DNA of 64,000 nt, from the NCBI GenBank assembly GCA_964006375.1, contig OZ023269.1, positions 3,038,001 through 3,102,000 of the forward strand. Direction: 5' to 3'. Position numbers and translations under genes: made by a program. The stretch comes from Tillus elongatus (Eukaryota; Arthropoda; Insecta; Coleoptera; Cleridae). Positions 36,771 through 47,116 of this stretch are shown one piece after another. Below the pieces are notes generated by a model that saw nothing but the letters and a program-made list of their open reading frames with translations, made no database searches and was not told the origin of the DNA. Positions within the stretch are counted from its first letter, which is position 1, and the number at the start of each line of letters is the position of its first letter.

Positions 36771-38643
36771 CTATAATTTATAAAAGGCTTGTCAGAAAAA
36801 CTGAGTTTTCCGGTAGGCTACTTCTGCGAGGGTACAACGCAGGAATATATAAGATAAAATGAATTAACAACAGCTAACCCCAACACTAAGTCACAAGGTT
36901 AATAGTTAACATGTCAAGCTACAAAAGCTATAAGAACACAAGTATACGGTCACTAATTACTACATGCAATAAAATTGAAAACAACTACAGGTCAACAATT
37001 AAAATACAATAAAAAGGATAATCTATCTCTAGATCTTCAAAAATTACAATATGTCTAATATTAAAAAGCTTAAAAAATTCTCCAAAAATTTAAGTTCTAG
37101 CTGAAGACAACAACCGGAGTAAGAGCAGACAGCACAAACATCAGCAAGCCATGCAGCCGAGAAGAAACTTTCTGAGAAAAATCAAGTGAATGGGAATTGA
37201 AACCAACGCGAGTTTTTACCGTTGTTTTAAACATGAAAAATGAAAAAGCGCCAAGATGGCGAAATTTACTTACTTGTCTTGTCAAACAGGACTAAAAAAC
37301 TATACAGTTGAATGCCCAAGGAACACGCTTCATCTGTTGTTATAGGGTTGATCTATTTGGTATCATAAGTGCCAACAAATTGGAAAATAACAACTCTTGG
37401 AAATTAAGAAAGAATTTTTGTTTTAAAATTTAAAAAGTGAGATATAACGTGCATAACACGTGATGGAGAACAAAAGCCGGCAGAACATCTCGGCGCAAGG
37501 TCGATAATTAAACTGAAACAGGGAAATGACAAGTGACATTTGACACTTGGTAGAAGTGACGTATCGACCACGGAAAACAAAGACGCTAGAAACGAAGGAC
37601 AGGTCCGGAGTGGGCCAAAATGACCTGACGTAAGGTCGGCTTCCTGATCGAGAATGAGAACGGCAATCAACAAACTGACAGACGTGAGAAAATCGACTCG
37701 AATCGTATATTTTCGAGTCGATTTTCTCACGTCTGTCAGTTTGTTGATTGCCGTTCTCATTCTCGATCAGGAAGCCGACCTTACGTCAGGTCATTTTGGC
37801 CCACTCCGGACCTGTCCTTCGTTTCTAGCGTCTTTGTTTTCCGTGGTCGATACGTCACTTCTACCAAGTGTCAAATGTCACTTGTCATTTCCCTGTTTCA
37901 GTTTAATTATCGACCTTGCGCCGAGATGTTCTGCCGGCTTTTGTTCTCCATCACGTGTTATGCACGTTATATCTCACTTTTTAAATTTTAAAACAAAAAT
38001 TCTTTCTTAATTTCCAAGAGTTGTTATTTTCCAATTTGTTGGCACTTATGATACCAAATAGATCAACCCTATAACAACAGATGAAGCGTGTTCCTTGGGC
38101 ATTCAACTGTATAGTTTTTTAGTCCTGTTTGACAAGACAAGTAAGTAAATTTCGCCATCTTGGCGCTTTTTCATTTTTCATGTTTAAAACAACGGTAAAA
38201 ACTCGCGTTGGTTTCAATTCCCATTCACTTGATTTTTCTCAGAAAGTTTCTTCTCGGCTGCATGGCTTGCTGATGTTTGTGCTGTCTGCTCTTACTCCGG
38301 TTGTTGTCTTCAGCTAGAACTTAAATTTTTGGAGAATTTTTTAAGCTTTTTAATATTAGACATATTGTAATTTTTGAAGATCTAGAGATAGATTATCCTT
38401 TTTATTGTATTTTAATTGTTGACCTGTAGTTGTTTTCAATTTTATTGCATGTAGTAATTAGTGACCGTATACTTGTGTTCTTATAGCTTTTGTAGCTTGA
38501 CATGTTAACTATTAACCTTGTGACTTAGTGTTGGGGTTAGCTGTTGTTAATTCATTTTATCTTATATATTCCTGCGTTGTACCCTCGCAGAAGTAGCCTA
38601 CCGGAAAACTCAGTTTTTCTGACAAGCCTTTTATAAATTATAG

Positions 38644-38690
38644 ATTCCCCTGAGGATGACCTGTTAGGTAAGGTCGAAACGCGTCGGGAC
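38644..38690 (+). ncRNA. Hammerhead-like motif, right arm
   Basis: Order on the plus strand: TTCCC, CTGAGGA (fits CUGANGA), an extra T, GACC ... GGTC as stem II, GAA, self-complementary ACGCGT, C, then GGGA pairing with TCCC as a short stem I. Predicted cleavage lies after GCGTC at 38685. The extra T between A9 and stem II departs from the consensus, so activity is uncertain. PLE terminal repeats are known to carry minimal type I hammerheads. Confidence 0.58.
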
Positions 38691-38749
38691 AAGGAATAAA
38701 GTATTTGTTTGGAAAGAAAAGGCCTTTTATTCATCACCCAAAGATGTCA

Positions 38750-39410
38750 ACCCCAAACATTTTGACGTTTAGGAACAGTAATTATTTTTATTTTTAACAT
38801 GATCCATTACTTTGTAAACTATAATCGTTGAATAGCTTCTCAAAATAAACATCGAAAGTCATGCGATAAACCTTGCGATTCTAACGTAATAGGATCTTCA
38901 CATTCGTTCGCGTGAAATTCAATGCTGAACACATACAATAGTCTCAAAGTAGGCAAACTTTCGACTGAAAAAGGGGACATTGTTGATCTGAAACTTCTCC
39001 ATATAACTACCCGAACTTGACCTTTCATTTCCTAATAGGAACTTGATTACGTTGTAATTTTCAGCAGTGTAATTGTGTAATTGCTTTCATTATTTTAGCC
39101 GTTCCATGAGTCAACAGAGATAAAAGCTTTGTTTTGGTGGCAGCGTCTATCTATGCCCGTGCTCACTCATAGTCTATTGCTAATCCCTTTCAATAGTAAT
39201 AGGTGATTTACGAAATGAAAAAGGTTATTCCTCTTGTATGTGCTTTGTAGCTCGTCGCCTGATGCATTTGAAACGAAACTGTATTACATCGTATATTATT
39301 TTTCTTTTGAATTTGACCTCTTTTCGCGACTTGGAGCAACAATAGTTTTAAGAAGCTGTTGTTTATTAGTATTGATTTTATATTTATGTTTATTAGTTAA
39401 TTTTTATTAA
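38750..39410. other. No recognisable feature
   Basis: No identifiable gene, RNA or repeat. Confidence 0.5.
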
Positions 39411-39524
39411 AAAAATTCACTAATAGAGAGGTATCGATGGTGAGACTTTGCAAAAAATTTTTTCGAATGAGCGCGAACTAGGACCTCTAGGACCCATATC
39501 CGGGGTTCGTTTCAATTTTTATAT

Positions 39525-39528
<4 letters not shown>
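39411..39528 (+). repeat. Family A end-1 module
   Basis: AAAAAATTCACTAATAGAGA, then GAGCGCGAACTAGG and GACCCATATCCGGGG to the TA tract. Confidence 0.85.

Positions 39529-39609
<81 letters not shown>
39529..39609. repeat. (TA)n microsatellite
   Basis: About 40 units; left half of a TA core split by the insert at 39609-40067. Confidence 0.96.
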
Positions 39610-39613
<4 letters not shown>

Positions 39614-40063
39614 GGGGTTAGGGCTGACAAAAATAATTCTCCCGACGTTTTGGCTTTTCGTTTTATTTTAAATCTAGGGGTAAATTACACTTTAATGTTT
39701 ATAATGTTAAAGTAACTAAACTAATTAGAGATAACTTGTGATAGATATTATACAAAGGGATAAGTAATGCTTCACTAGAGAGTCGTTATTTTGAGATATT
39801 CTCTCTCTCGCGTCTTACGTGGTTCTCTTGAGATGTTCTCTCGCCCGCGTCTTACGTCGTTCTCTCGCTCGCGTCTTACGTCGTTCTCTCGAGATGTTCT
39901 CTCGCTCGCGTCTTACGTCGTTCTCCCGCTCGCGTCTTACGTCGTTCTCCTCGTGCTTCTTCCAGAACGGAAATGCCTTCGCGTCCAAACAGGCTGGCCA
40001 CACGTAACTGTTTTACTTCGAGCGGCTTTCGAATAATCATAGGCGGCTCGTGCGGGTGGATCC

Positions 40064-40067
<4 letters not shown>
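39609..40067 (+). mobile_element. 459-bp insert with TG...CA ends, possible solo LTR
   Basis: The insert begins TGTGGGGTTAGGGCTGAC and ends GGATCCCACA, so TGTGGG and CCCACA form a 6-bp terminal inverted repeat starting TG and ending CA, as in LTRs. It splits a family A TA core, with end-1 to the left and end-2 to the right. Its length suits a solo LTR, but no internal retrotransposon sequence is available to confirm this. A minisatellite lies inside. Confidence 0.45.
39797..39957 (+). repeat. CGTCTTACGT minisatellite
   Basis: The block TCTCTCGCTCGCGTCTTACG recurs six to seven times with a period of about 23-24 bp, in places lengthened by GAGATGTTCTCTCG. Arg/Glu-rich frames on either strand (for example RERENDVRRERENDVRRERE) come from this repeat and are not genes. 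Confidence 0.85.

Positions 40068-40118
<51 letters not shown>
40067..40118. repeat. (TA)n microsatellite
   Basis: About 26 units; right half of the split TA core. Confidence 0.95.
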
Positions 40119-40120
<2 letters not shown>

Positions 40121-40870
40121 ATCTGATAACTCAAAAAATAATAAACCGATTCCGATGAAACTCTGCTAGTACCTTTTTCGTATTAATGGCTTGGATGAGT
40201 TCGTTAGCCAGGAAAATCGAACAGGGAAAATTTTGAGTTTTCCTTCTAAAAAAAATTTTTTTTCTCCGAAAATTACAGAGCTGTTTTAATTAAATTTACT
40301 ACATATGTTGCCTTGGGAAAGACCTTACTATGTACCAAAACTCAATTTTGTAAGTTTATATAAAATTGAGTTATTCAAATTTTGAGTTTTCTTTCGAAAA
40401 AAAAATTTTTCTCCCAATATTACAAAGCTATTTTGATGAAATTTTTATTGTTTGGTTGCGTCTTTACAGAATTTTTACTGAATAAATTTACCCAACTTTC
40501 TTTCTCACAGTCATATAGATAGCCATAGTGATAGTCATAGTCGTAGTCATAGTAATAGTAATTGTTTTACAACAATTATAGACCGCTAAACCATAGACTT
40601 AACTAAAACTAGTGCCAAAGCATCAGAGAAAGTGTCTATTTAAAGTGAATTTTCTGGAAATATTTTAGTAAACTGAAGGGCAATGATGGTTGAAGCTGAA
40701 CATTAAGGGTTTGCAGAACACTCTTGACATAATCCGTATGTCTTTCAGATTCATTGCCTAAATGTTGCCAATTTTGACGTTTAAAATCGCGACTTTGACT
40801 CCAAGTTTTTTTCTTTAAATGCCTATCCACTTTTATGTCCTTAAACCTAAATTTTGGTAAATGGTTCACC
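40119..40870 (-). repeat. Family A end-2 module
   Basis: Starts CATCTGATAACTCAAAAAAT at the TA tract. The later part (from about 40560) turns into an inverted family A segment leading to the next TA tract, so two partial copies meet here. Confidence 0.65.
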
Positions 40871-41073
40871 CTTTATACAAACACGCGTACCAAATCTGGT
40901 TGGCCTTACTTTGTTATTTCCGGAGATATACATTTTTCCCGATAGAAAACACAACATTTTCCGGGAAAACCTGGGCCAGTTTTCCTGGATAACGAACTTA
41001 TACAAGCCACTTACAAATTGAAGGTACTCAGCAAATTTGACAAAATAGGCCCATTATCTTTTAAGCTATCGGT

Positions 41074-41076
<3 letters not shown>

Positions 41077-41150
<74 letters not shown>
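41077..41150. repeat. (TA)n microsatellite
   Basis: About 36 units flanked by end-2 on the left (GCTATCGGTGTGATAT) and end-1 on the right. Confidence 0.97.
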
Positions 41151-41152
<2 letters not shown>

Positions 41153-41262
41153 TGAAACTGACCCAGGACATGGGTTCTAGGGGGCCTAGTTCGCGATGTT
41201 TGAAGAATTTTTTTTCTAAATTCAAAAGTCTGGGTCTCCTCATTAGTGAATTTTTTAAAGAA
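41151..41262 (-). repeat. Family A end-1 module
   Basis: From ATTGAAACTGACCCAGGACA through GGGGGCCTAGTTCGCGATG to the edge TTAGTGAATTTT/AAAATTTACTAA. Confidence 0.87.
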
Positions 41263-41507
41263 AATTTACTAAAACAAGCACTTGTGAACCCACGGGAAAA
41301 GTGTACGACTGTATTAAATATGGAACGGTTTCAGTTAGTTAGGGCAAGAGCAAATAACCAGATATGCTATTCAAATTGAATTAAGTCTTAAATTATTAAT
41401 TTTTTTTTTATACAAAAACTCGCTAAAAAATTCATCTAAATAAACCAATCTGATCAGATAACGGTGAAGTGAAAGGAGACTGAAAAAAATCATAAAAACT
41501 GAAGTCA

Positions 41508-41592
41508 CTAACTAGGATTAGAAACTCGACATATAGAACTCGACTATCGGATGTACAGGGGTTAGCCGACTCGGCCACGCTCGACATGGCAG
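41508..41592 (-). mobile_element. tRNA-derived SINE module, family D
   Basis: The best-preserved copy. Minus strand: GAGCGTGGCCGAGTCGGCTA (box A region, 41562-41580) and GAGTTTCTAATCC (box B region, about 41514-41527). The T-rich and AACGGTGAAG-containing tail lies to the left. Confidence 0.68.
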
Positions 41593-41649
41593 ACTAGCAG
41601 GTATATCCAGTAGTATGTTAATTGTATAACGTCTTTTCTATTTACACCA

Positions 41650-42093
41650 AATTCTTTTATATTTAGAATGGATTTTTTGCTCATATTTGAACGACATGAA
41701 GGAACATAATGACTTAGACACAGAGCTAGAAGCTTGTTAGTCATTTCGTGTCGTATTTTTCACTCACGTTCGTACTCCTACCATAATTATCAATTTTGAC
41801 GTTTTAACTGTGTTTCATCAGATTTAATGAACTAAAAATTTATTTACCTCTAACTTTTTTGTCCTAACATAAAAGTCTAAGTTTTGGTACATAGGATACT
41901 CTTTATGACAGCAACTAGGGTACCATATCAAATTTGGTTGCCCTTACTTTGTTATTTTAGGAGAATTTTTTTTTTCGTAATGAAACACAACTTTTTCTGG
42001 GAAAACTTGGGCCGATTTTCCTGGTTGATGAATCCAAGCCACTTGCAAAAGGAAGGTGTGTACTAAATTTCGGCCTTTTTTGATTAATAGGTG

Positions 42094-42095
<2 letters not shown>
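41650..42095 (+). repeat. Family A end-2 variant
   Basis: Homologous to 26340-26775 and 30380-30823. Ends TTAATAGGTGCGATAT at the TA tract. Confidence 0.75.

Positions 42096-42178
<83 letters not shown>
42096..42178. repeat. (TA)n microsatellite
   Basis: About 41 units between end-2 and end-1 of one family A copy. Confidence 0.97.
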
Positions 42179-42181
<3 letters not shown>

Positions 42182-42315
42182 ACATAAAAAAATGGAAACT
42201 GACCCTGGATATGGGTTCTAGGAGGCCTAGTTCGCGCTCATTTGAAAAACTTTGTTCAAAATTGAAAAGCCTGGATCTCCTCATAGTGAATTTTTTTTCA
42301 GAAAATTCACTAACA
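42179..42315 (-). repeat. Family A end-1 module
   Basis: From ACACATAAAAAAATGGAAAC through GGAGGCCTAGTTCGCGCTCA to AGTGAATTTT...AAAATTCACTAA near 42285-42312. Confidence 0.87.
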
Positions 42316-42319
42316 AAAC

Positions 42320-42960
42320 AGCGATAACAGGAAAGTAGAGCTAGCTATTCTGTGCACATCCAACCACAATTCATTTTGAAGTAACTCCTTGGACTTAACG
42401 AGCAGTAGATGCTTTTAAAATTGAGAGGCACTTTTTTGTTTTCTTTACAAAAGGTAATTAGTTGTTAATAGGGAGACTAAGAAGAACGAGCAATGAGCTA
42501 ATGCATGCTGCAAAGCAAGTAAGCTTAGTGTAATTACTCGACGATGACTGTCCCCAATACTGATACATTTGGGATTTCAGATAGCTCTTGAACCTGTTTT
42601 CATTGTTCCTGGCTCAAGCTTGAGATTATTACCCAGATTATCTGATAACGTCTATGTAGAATTTCTGGCAGGAAAATCATGATACAAAGCATCCAATTAA
42701 ATTGGTTCCAGGCACAAATACGATAAGCAATGATGTTTGCTTCTTGCTTAGGGAAAAATTGAAGCTTAAATGTGCAACGACTGTAAAAATGATTCGGTTG
42801 ACTGAAAAAGTATCTATTTATATTATTGACGTACCAGTTGTTACATGTTTCTACACTCAAGTAGAAACTTGTGTAATTATGTGAATCACAATATGCCAAG
42901 TTATAAGGTGCTCTTCATTATAGCGAGAACAAAATCTTTGTTAATTTTGATTTTTTTAAA
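42320..42960. other. No recognisable feature
   Basis: Nothing identifiable. The open frames here (42600-42899 minus, 42702-42884 plus) match no known family. Confidence 0.45.
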
Positions 42961-42967
42961 ATATGAA

Positions 42968-43015
42968 TAAAAGATTTGGAACGCAGCAAATAAGTTATGG
43001 TAGCAAATTTTCATT
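42968..43015 (+). repeat. MITE B terminal fragment
   Basis: GGAACGCAGCAAATAAGTTA followed by TGGTAGCAAATTTTCATTGA is a diverged MITE B left end. Confidence 0.6.
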
Positions 43016-43094
43016 GAATATTTGAAATTTCAATAAACAATTTGTTAGTAACGTAGAAAACTGAATTTTGGTAAATACTATTATATAATAATAT

Positions 43095-44597
43095 ACAGAG
43101 TGAAACACACTTATGAAATAAAATTCATTATTCAGCCAAAAATATTTTTGTGGAAAACGCTGAGGCACGTAAAGTTTAATTTGTCGAACATTATCTTATA
43201 ATCATATTTAAAAAAAATAAACACCCACAATTTTACTACCACCACTTTTGTAATAGCAACCCTACATTTATTTATTACAGTTCGATGGATCACAATTTCA
43301 TGAATGCGGGATACCCCATAGGTATGGTCTAGTATTACAGTTTTCAATACAGGGTGGAAATTTAATACCGGAATATTAAAACTAGACAGTTTACCCTAAA
43401 ATTCAAATTTCGAAAATAAACTGAATAAAAACGTCTCTTTCTTATAATCAATGTTCAAAATATTCACCATTCACTTGCACACAACGAAATAATCTGCTTT
43501 GGAATTATTCACTGACTCTTATCTTAAATTTATTTTCTTGCCTTTTATCTGAAATGTACTTGGTATCTTTAATCGTTTCTTATTGACTACCAATTTTTGC
43601 AGTGTGAAAGGTGAAATTTAAAAGTTTTATTTTATTTTGTGGTGTATTGTGTTGAATGCACCGTCTCCTAATAAGTTGGTTGTAATTTTGCTCCGATAAT
43701 TTCAATTAATCTTTGATCTAATAATGCAATACTTCACTGAAACTCTACGAACAGAAATATTAATGATAATTAGGTACGGTGATATGTGTAGAACACAGGC
43801 ACAAGTTGTTAACCTATTTAATGAAGAACATTCAGATTTGCCCCCACTAACCCAAGAAACTGTGCCTAAGGTACATTCACAGTTTCGTGATTATGGACAC
43901 GTTAAACCACTGCCTAGGAGACCCAATTTTGTTGAAGAAGATGTAAAACTCAATATTTTATTGGCTTTTCAAGAAGAACCAACAACTTTTACCCATCAAG
44001 TTTGTGAAAATGATGTTAGTCAGTCAACAGTTTTAAGGTGTCTGAAAAACTAAAAAAATGCATCCCTATAAACTACAACACGTTCAAGAGTGGATCGTGT
44101 TGTCAATATAGTGAACAACTGCTGGACATGTTACATAGAAATGTTATTTCTTCTACTGACTGTTGAAGCAACATTTCTTTTGAATGGCGATGTAAACACG
44201 CAAAATTGCAGATACTGGGCTGTCGAAAACCCTCACTGGATGCGACAAACACACCCTCAATGTCTTCAAAAGTTGAACGTTTGGGCTGGTATCATTGATG
44301 ATCACGTAATTGGACCTGCTTTTATAGAAAATCTAAACTGTCCAAAAAGTCTAGGAATGCTAACAGAACTGATTGTACCAATATTAGCAGAATTGTATCC
44401 ATATGTAATTGAACCTAATATTCCCGATAAAGGGATATGGTTTCGAGAAGACGGTGCACCGCTTCACTTTGATCCTCAAGTACGGGAAGATTTACACGAA
44501 GTCTTTCCACAAAGATGGATCACCACATCTTACACCTCTTAATTTCTTTCTATGGGGATACCTTAAGAACAGAGTGTATAAAACACGAAAAAATTGA
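43095..44597 (+). mobile_element. Mariner-B element, copy 2 (3' truncated)
   Basis: The left terminus TACAGAGTGAAACACACTTA is present. The region 43125-43340 is the inverted counterpart of 34300-34510 in copy 1. The transposase starts at 43724. The element ends abruptly near 44597, where a SINE-free relative of the 41400-41850 repeat begins in opposite orientation. Confidence 0.8.
43724..44597 (+). pseudogene. Mariner-B transposase, broken and truncated
   Basis: The start MQYFTETLRTEILMIIRYGD is supported by alignment with mariner-A and copy 1. The helix-turn-helix region runs to about residue 110, ending in a stop at 44053. The next segment (44090-44542) has lost the FSDE part around the first catalytic Asp (it reads LLLTVEATFLLNG). 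It keeps NVWAGIIDDHVIGPAFIENL, and the second position reads REDGAPLH, so that Asp is present. A deletion removes the WPARSP region. LNFFLWGYLKNRVYKTRKN in another frame ends the copy, with Asn in place of the third catalytic Asp. Confidence 0.83.
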
Positions 44598-45044
44598 AGG
44601 TAAATTAATTTTTAATTAATTAAATTTGAATGAAGAAAGTTAAAACGTCCAAATTGATTGGGTAAGAATGTGAGTTAAAAATGCCACAAGAAATGATTAA
44701 CAAGCTCGTAGATGTGTGTCTGATTCGTTACTTTCTTTATTTCGTTAAAATATGAGCAAAGCGAGTTTTTGTATAAAAAATAATTTGATAAAGAAGAGAT
44801 GAAAGTTTTAAGATTTAATTCAATTTTAAGAGCATATCTGGTTGTTTGGTCTTGCCCTAACTTAGTGAAACGGTTCCATATTTAATACAGCCGTAGACTT
44901 TTCTCGTGTCTTCACAATTGCTTGTTATAGTGAATTTTCTTTAAAAAAATTCGCTAATAAGGGAATCCCTACTTTGGATTTAGAAACATTTCTTCAAATG
45001 AGCGCGAACTAGGCCCCCTAGAACCCATATCCTGGGTCAGTTTC

Positions 45045-45046
<2 letters not shown>
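44598..45046 (-). repeat. Family A related module and end-1
   Basis: The first 330 bases are a reverse-complement relative of 41265-41850 lacking the SINE, including a family C/F block (TTAGTGAAACGGTTCCATA, TACAGCCGTAGACTT). From about 44930 the end-1 module runs toward the TA tract (GCGCGAACTAGGCCCCCTAG). Confidence 0.7.
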
Positions 45047-45116
<70 letters not shown>

Positions 45117-45118
45117 AT
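45047..45118. repeat. (TA)n microsatellite
   Basis: About 31 TA units plus a GTATG variant edge. The right flank jumps into the middle of end-2 (GTCTGTAAGGTTACAGACAA), so an internal deletion has occurred. Confidence 0.95.
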
Positions 45119-45544
45119 AAAGGGTGAAGAATTCACCAAAATTAAGGTCTGTAAGGTTACAGACAAAAACATTAGAGGCATTTGAGGAAAAAAAAATTGG
45201 GTCTTCCCCAAAACGTAAAAATTTGCGTTTTGAAACGTCAAAATTGGAAACATTTAGACAAAGAACCTGAAAGAAACACGGATTATATAAAGAGTGTTCT
45301 GCAAACCCGGTAATTTTTTAATTCCTGTTTTAATACTAGCATTGATTTCTACTATATCGTTTTGTTGTGACTAGACGGAATTTCAACCCTTTGTTTAGAA
45401 GCTTGATCTAATTTTTATTAAACGACTGTGAAGAAAGATTTTCTACGAGATCAATTTTCCGAGGAGCTGGTTTTTCGTTGTTAATTTGACAGTTGAGCAA
45501 TTGTTTCAATTTTTTGTTTTGAATATTAATAATAAAAAGTATAT

Positions 45545-45636
45545 GAATCTGGCTCCGCGTCTACGGGTATTATACTAATAGATTGCTTTCCAAAGATTAA
45601 ATCGTTAGTGATCGACTACCTCGAGAATATTATAAA
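45545..45636 (+). pseudogene. PLE C-terminal fragment, left of nested insertion
   Basis: AAATCGTTAGTGATCGACTA with CTCGAGAATATTATAAAAAG matches 14530-14565 (KSLVxDYxxxxI). It is separated from its continuation at 46370 by a nested repeat. Confidence 0.6.
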
Positions 45637-45952
45637 AAGTCTGGACGCAGCAAGTGCCTCACGGTAGCGAATTTCCATTTAAATGTTTGTAATATCAAAT
45701 ATGAGTGTTTTTTAAACAAAGCAGGCATCAAATTTGATTACCAGTGTAACCTATATAGTAGAAATAATGTGCCATGTTCCATCAAAATAACTTTATTGTT
45801 TGAAAATGTACAAAAATTTCCGAAAGTAAACTTAAAGTTTTCCTGAAAAAACTGGTTTCTTGGTCAACCTTATAGGTTAATATCAAATTGAGCAATTCAA
45901 CTTTGAAGCATTTAATGAAAATTTGCTACCATAACGCGCTTGCTGCGTCCCG
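45637..45952 (-). mobile_element. MITE B, complete copy
   Basis: TCTGGACGCAGCAAGTGCC at the left and GCGCTTGCTGCGTCCCGAA at the right are its terminal inverted repeats. The interior is the reverse complement of 1615-1870. Confidence 0.82.
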
Positions 45953-46369
45953 AATTTTTTTTCTTACACACATGCATTATATTTCGATGGAAAATTCAAA
46001 AATACAAAAATGCAATAACATAAGGCGTATTCAATTAAAGAAAAAAAGTTGTATTACCAACGACTTATGGACCAGCCTGTAATTGTAGAAATATTTTGTT
46101 AACATTCTGCTTGAGACATTTTCTTTCCATAGCTAGTATGAGTTTTAGGTTCTTTGTCTAAATATTGCCAATTTTGACGTTTTAAATCGCGACTTTCACG
46201 TTTTGAGGAGAACCCCAATTTGTTTTTCTCTAAATGCCTAAAACTTTTTGTCTTTCAACCTACAGAGCTAAGTTTTGGTACGTAATTCACCTATAATGGT
46301 TTATAAACCCACGGAGATATAAATTTTTTTCGAAAGAAAACACAAAATTTTCCCGGAAACCCTGGGTAC
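45953..46369 (-). repeat. Module E and family A end-2 remnant
   Basis: Continues the same order as at 35465-36312, ending at CCCGGAAACCCTGGG. With MITE B it is nested in a PLE tail. Confidence 0.7.
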
Positions 46370-46530
46370 CAATAGAGTTATGGATATAATTGATGTAGAA
46401 TTATTCATCCTCTGATGACGCTAACTTGGTTAGTGAAACGATTTTCAGGTTTTTTTAATGTGTTGTGTTGATTTGGGTTCCCCAAGTGTATCTATAAGTG
46501 CTCATCACAGGTTCCAATCTTCAGTCAACG
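46370..46530 (+). repeat. PLE tail with hammerhead-like core
   Basis: AATAGAGTTATGGATATAAT resumes the PLE tail. At 46412-46440 the sequence reads CTGATGA, an extra C, GCTAAC-TTG-GTTAGT, GAA, ACGATT. The catalytic core is kept but stem III is no longer self-complementary. GTTGATTTGGGTTCCCCAAG matches the other two tails. Confidence 0.6.
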
Positions 46531-47115
46531 AACTGCTTGTGATTAGTTACTCTTGTAGCTTAAAAAATTCGTACTTTTAAAAAAAATAATTTTACCTAGT
46601 AAGTGAACTATATAATCCACCAACAGTTTGCTTTATTTTAGCATATTCAAGCTAAATTTACTTTTGTGTGGTGATAAAGAAACATATCCGGTAGAAAATA
46701 TAAAAGCAACTTGCACACACCCTATCGCAAAGCATAGCTAATGAGCGTTGAAAAATTACTAGAGGTACATTTAAATTCTTGAGTTGAATCTAGGTGATAT
46801 TAAATCCAGAAGTCACGAAAATGTAGTAAAGTTTATCCATAAAATGTTCCGTTTCAAATAAAAACCTTTTTATAACCTGACTCTAATACATATTCTATAT
46901 GAGTATGTGAAAGATTTTTTATGCTTTCCATAGTAAGAAGATTTTTAAAATCGATTTTCCTACAGGCCGTTATCTTGTGTGAATTTTGTGTAACGCACCC
47001 ACATACGTCATTTGAGGAATTTAGAATTTTAAGGTTTTTAACCTTGTTGCTTTATTAGAGTGTATTTTATGGAGATGAGTGTTATAGCCACAAAACATAC
47101 ACTGTGCAAATGAAC
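46531..47115. other. No recognisable feature
   Basis: AT-rich, without identifiable features. Confidence 0.5.
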
Positions 47116-47116
47116 A

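Larger units (their letters stand above)
36669..38745. repeat. 2.08-kb near-perfect palindrome
   Basis: Two arms of about 1034 bp are reverse complements of each other around a 9-bp spacer (37703-37711, TCGTATATT). Positions pair so that their sum is 75414. Every stretch I compared was identical. The outer limits are ATCTTTGGGTGATGAATAAA and its complement. Open frames in one arm recur exactly in the other (37404-37760 minus and 37654-38010 plus; 37097-37285 minus and 38129-38317 plus) and resemble no known protein. Hammerhead-like motifs lie near both outer ends. It could be a pair of inverted PLE terminal repeats, a recent inverted duplication, or an assembly artefact. Confidence 0.9.

Noticed and set aside
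37404..38010. Two overlapping 118-residue open frames as a real duplicated gene
   Set aside because: They are the same sequence in the two palindrome arms, resemble no protein, and run into the spacer at their start.
39791..40036. Arg/Ser-rich open frames near 39.8-40.0 kb
   Set aside because: They come from the 23-24 bp minisatellite and are open in several frames on both strands.
41508..41592. Functional tRNA genes at the A/B-box modules
   Set aside because: Box sequences deviate from consensus, no full cloverleaf could be drawn, and the modules recur within larger dispersed repeats.
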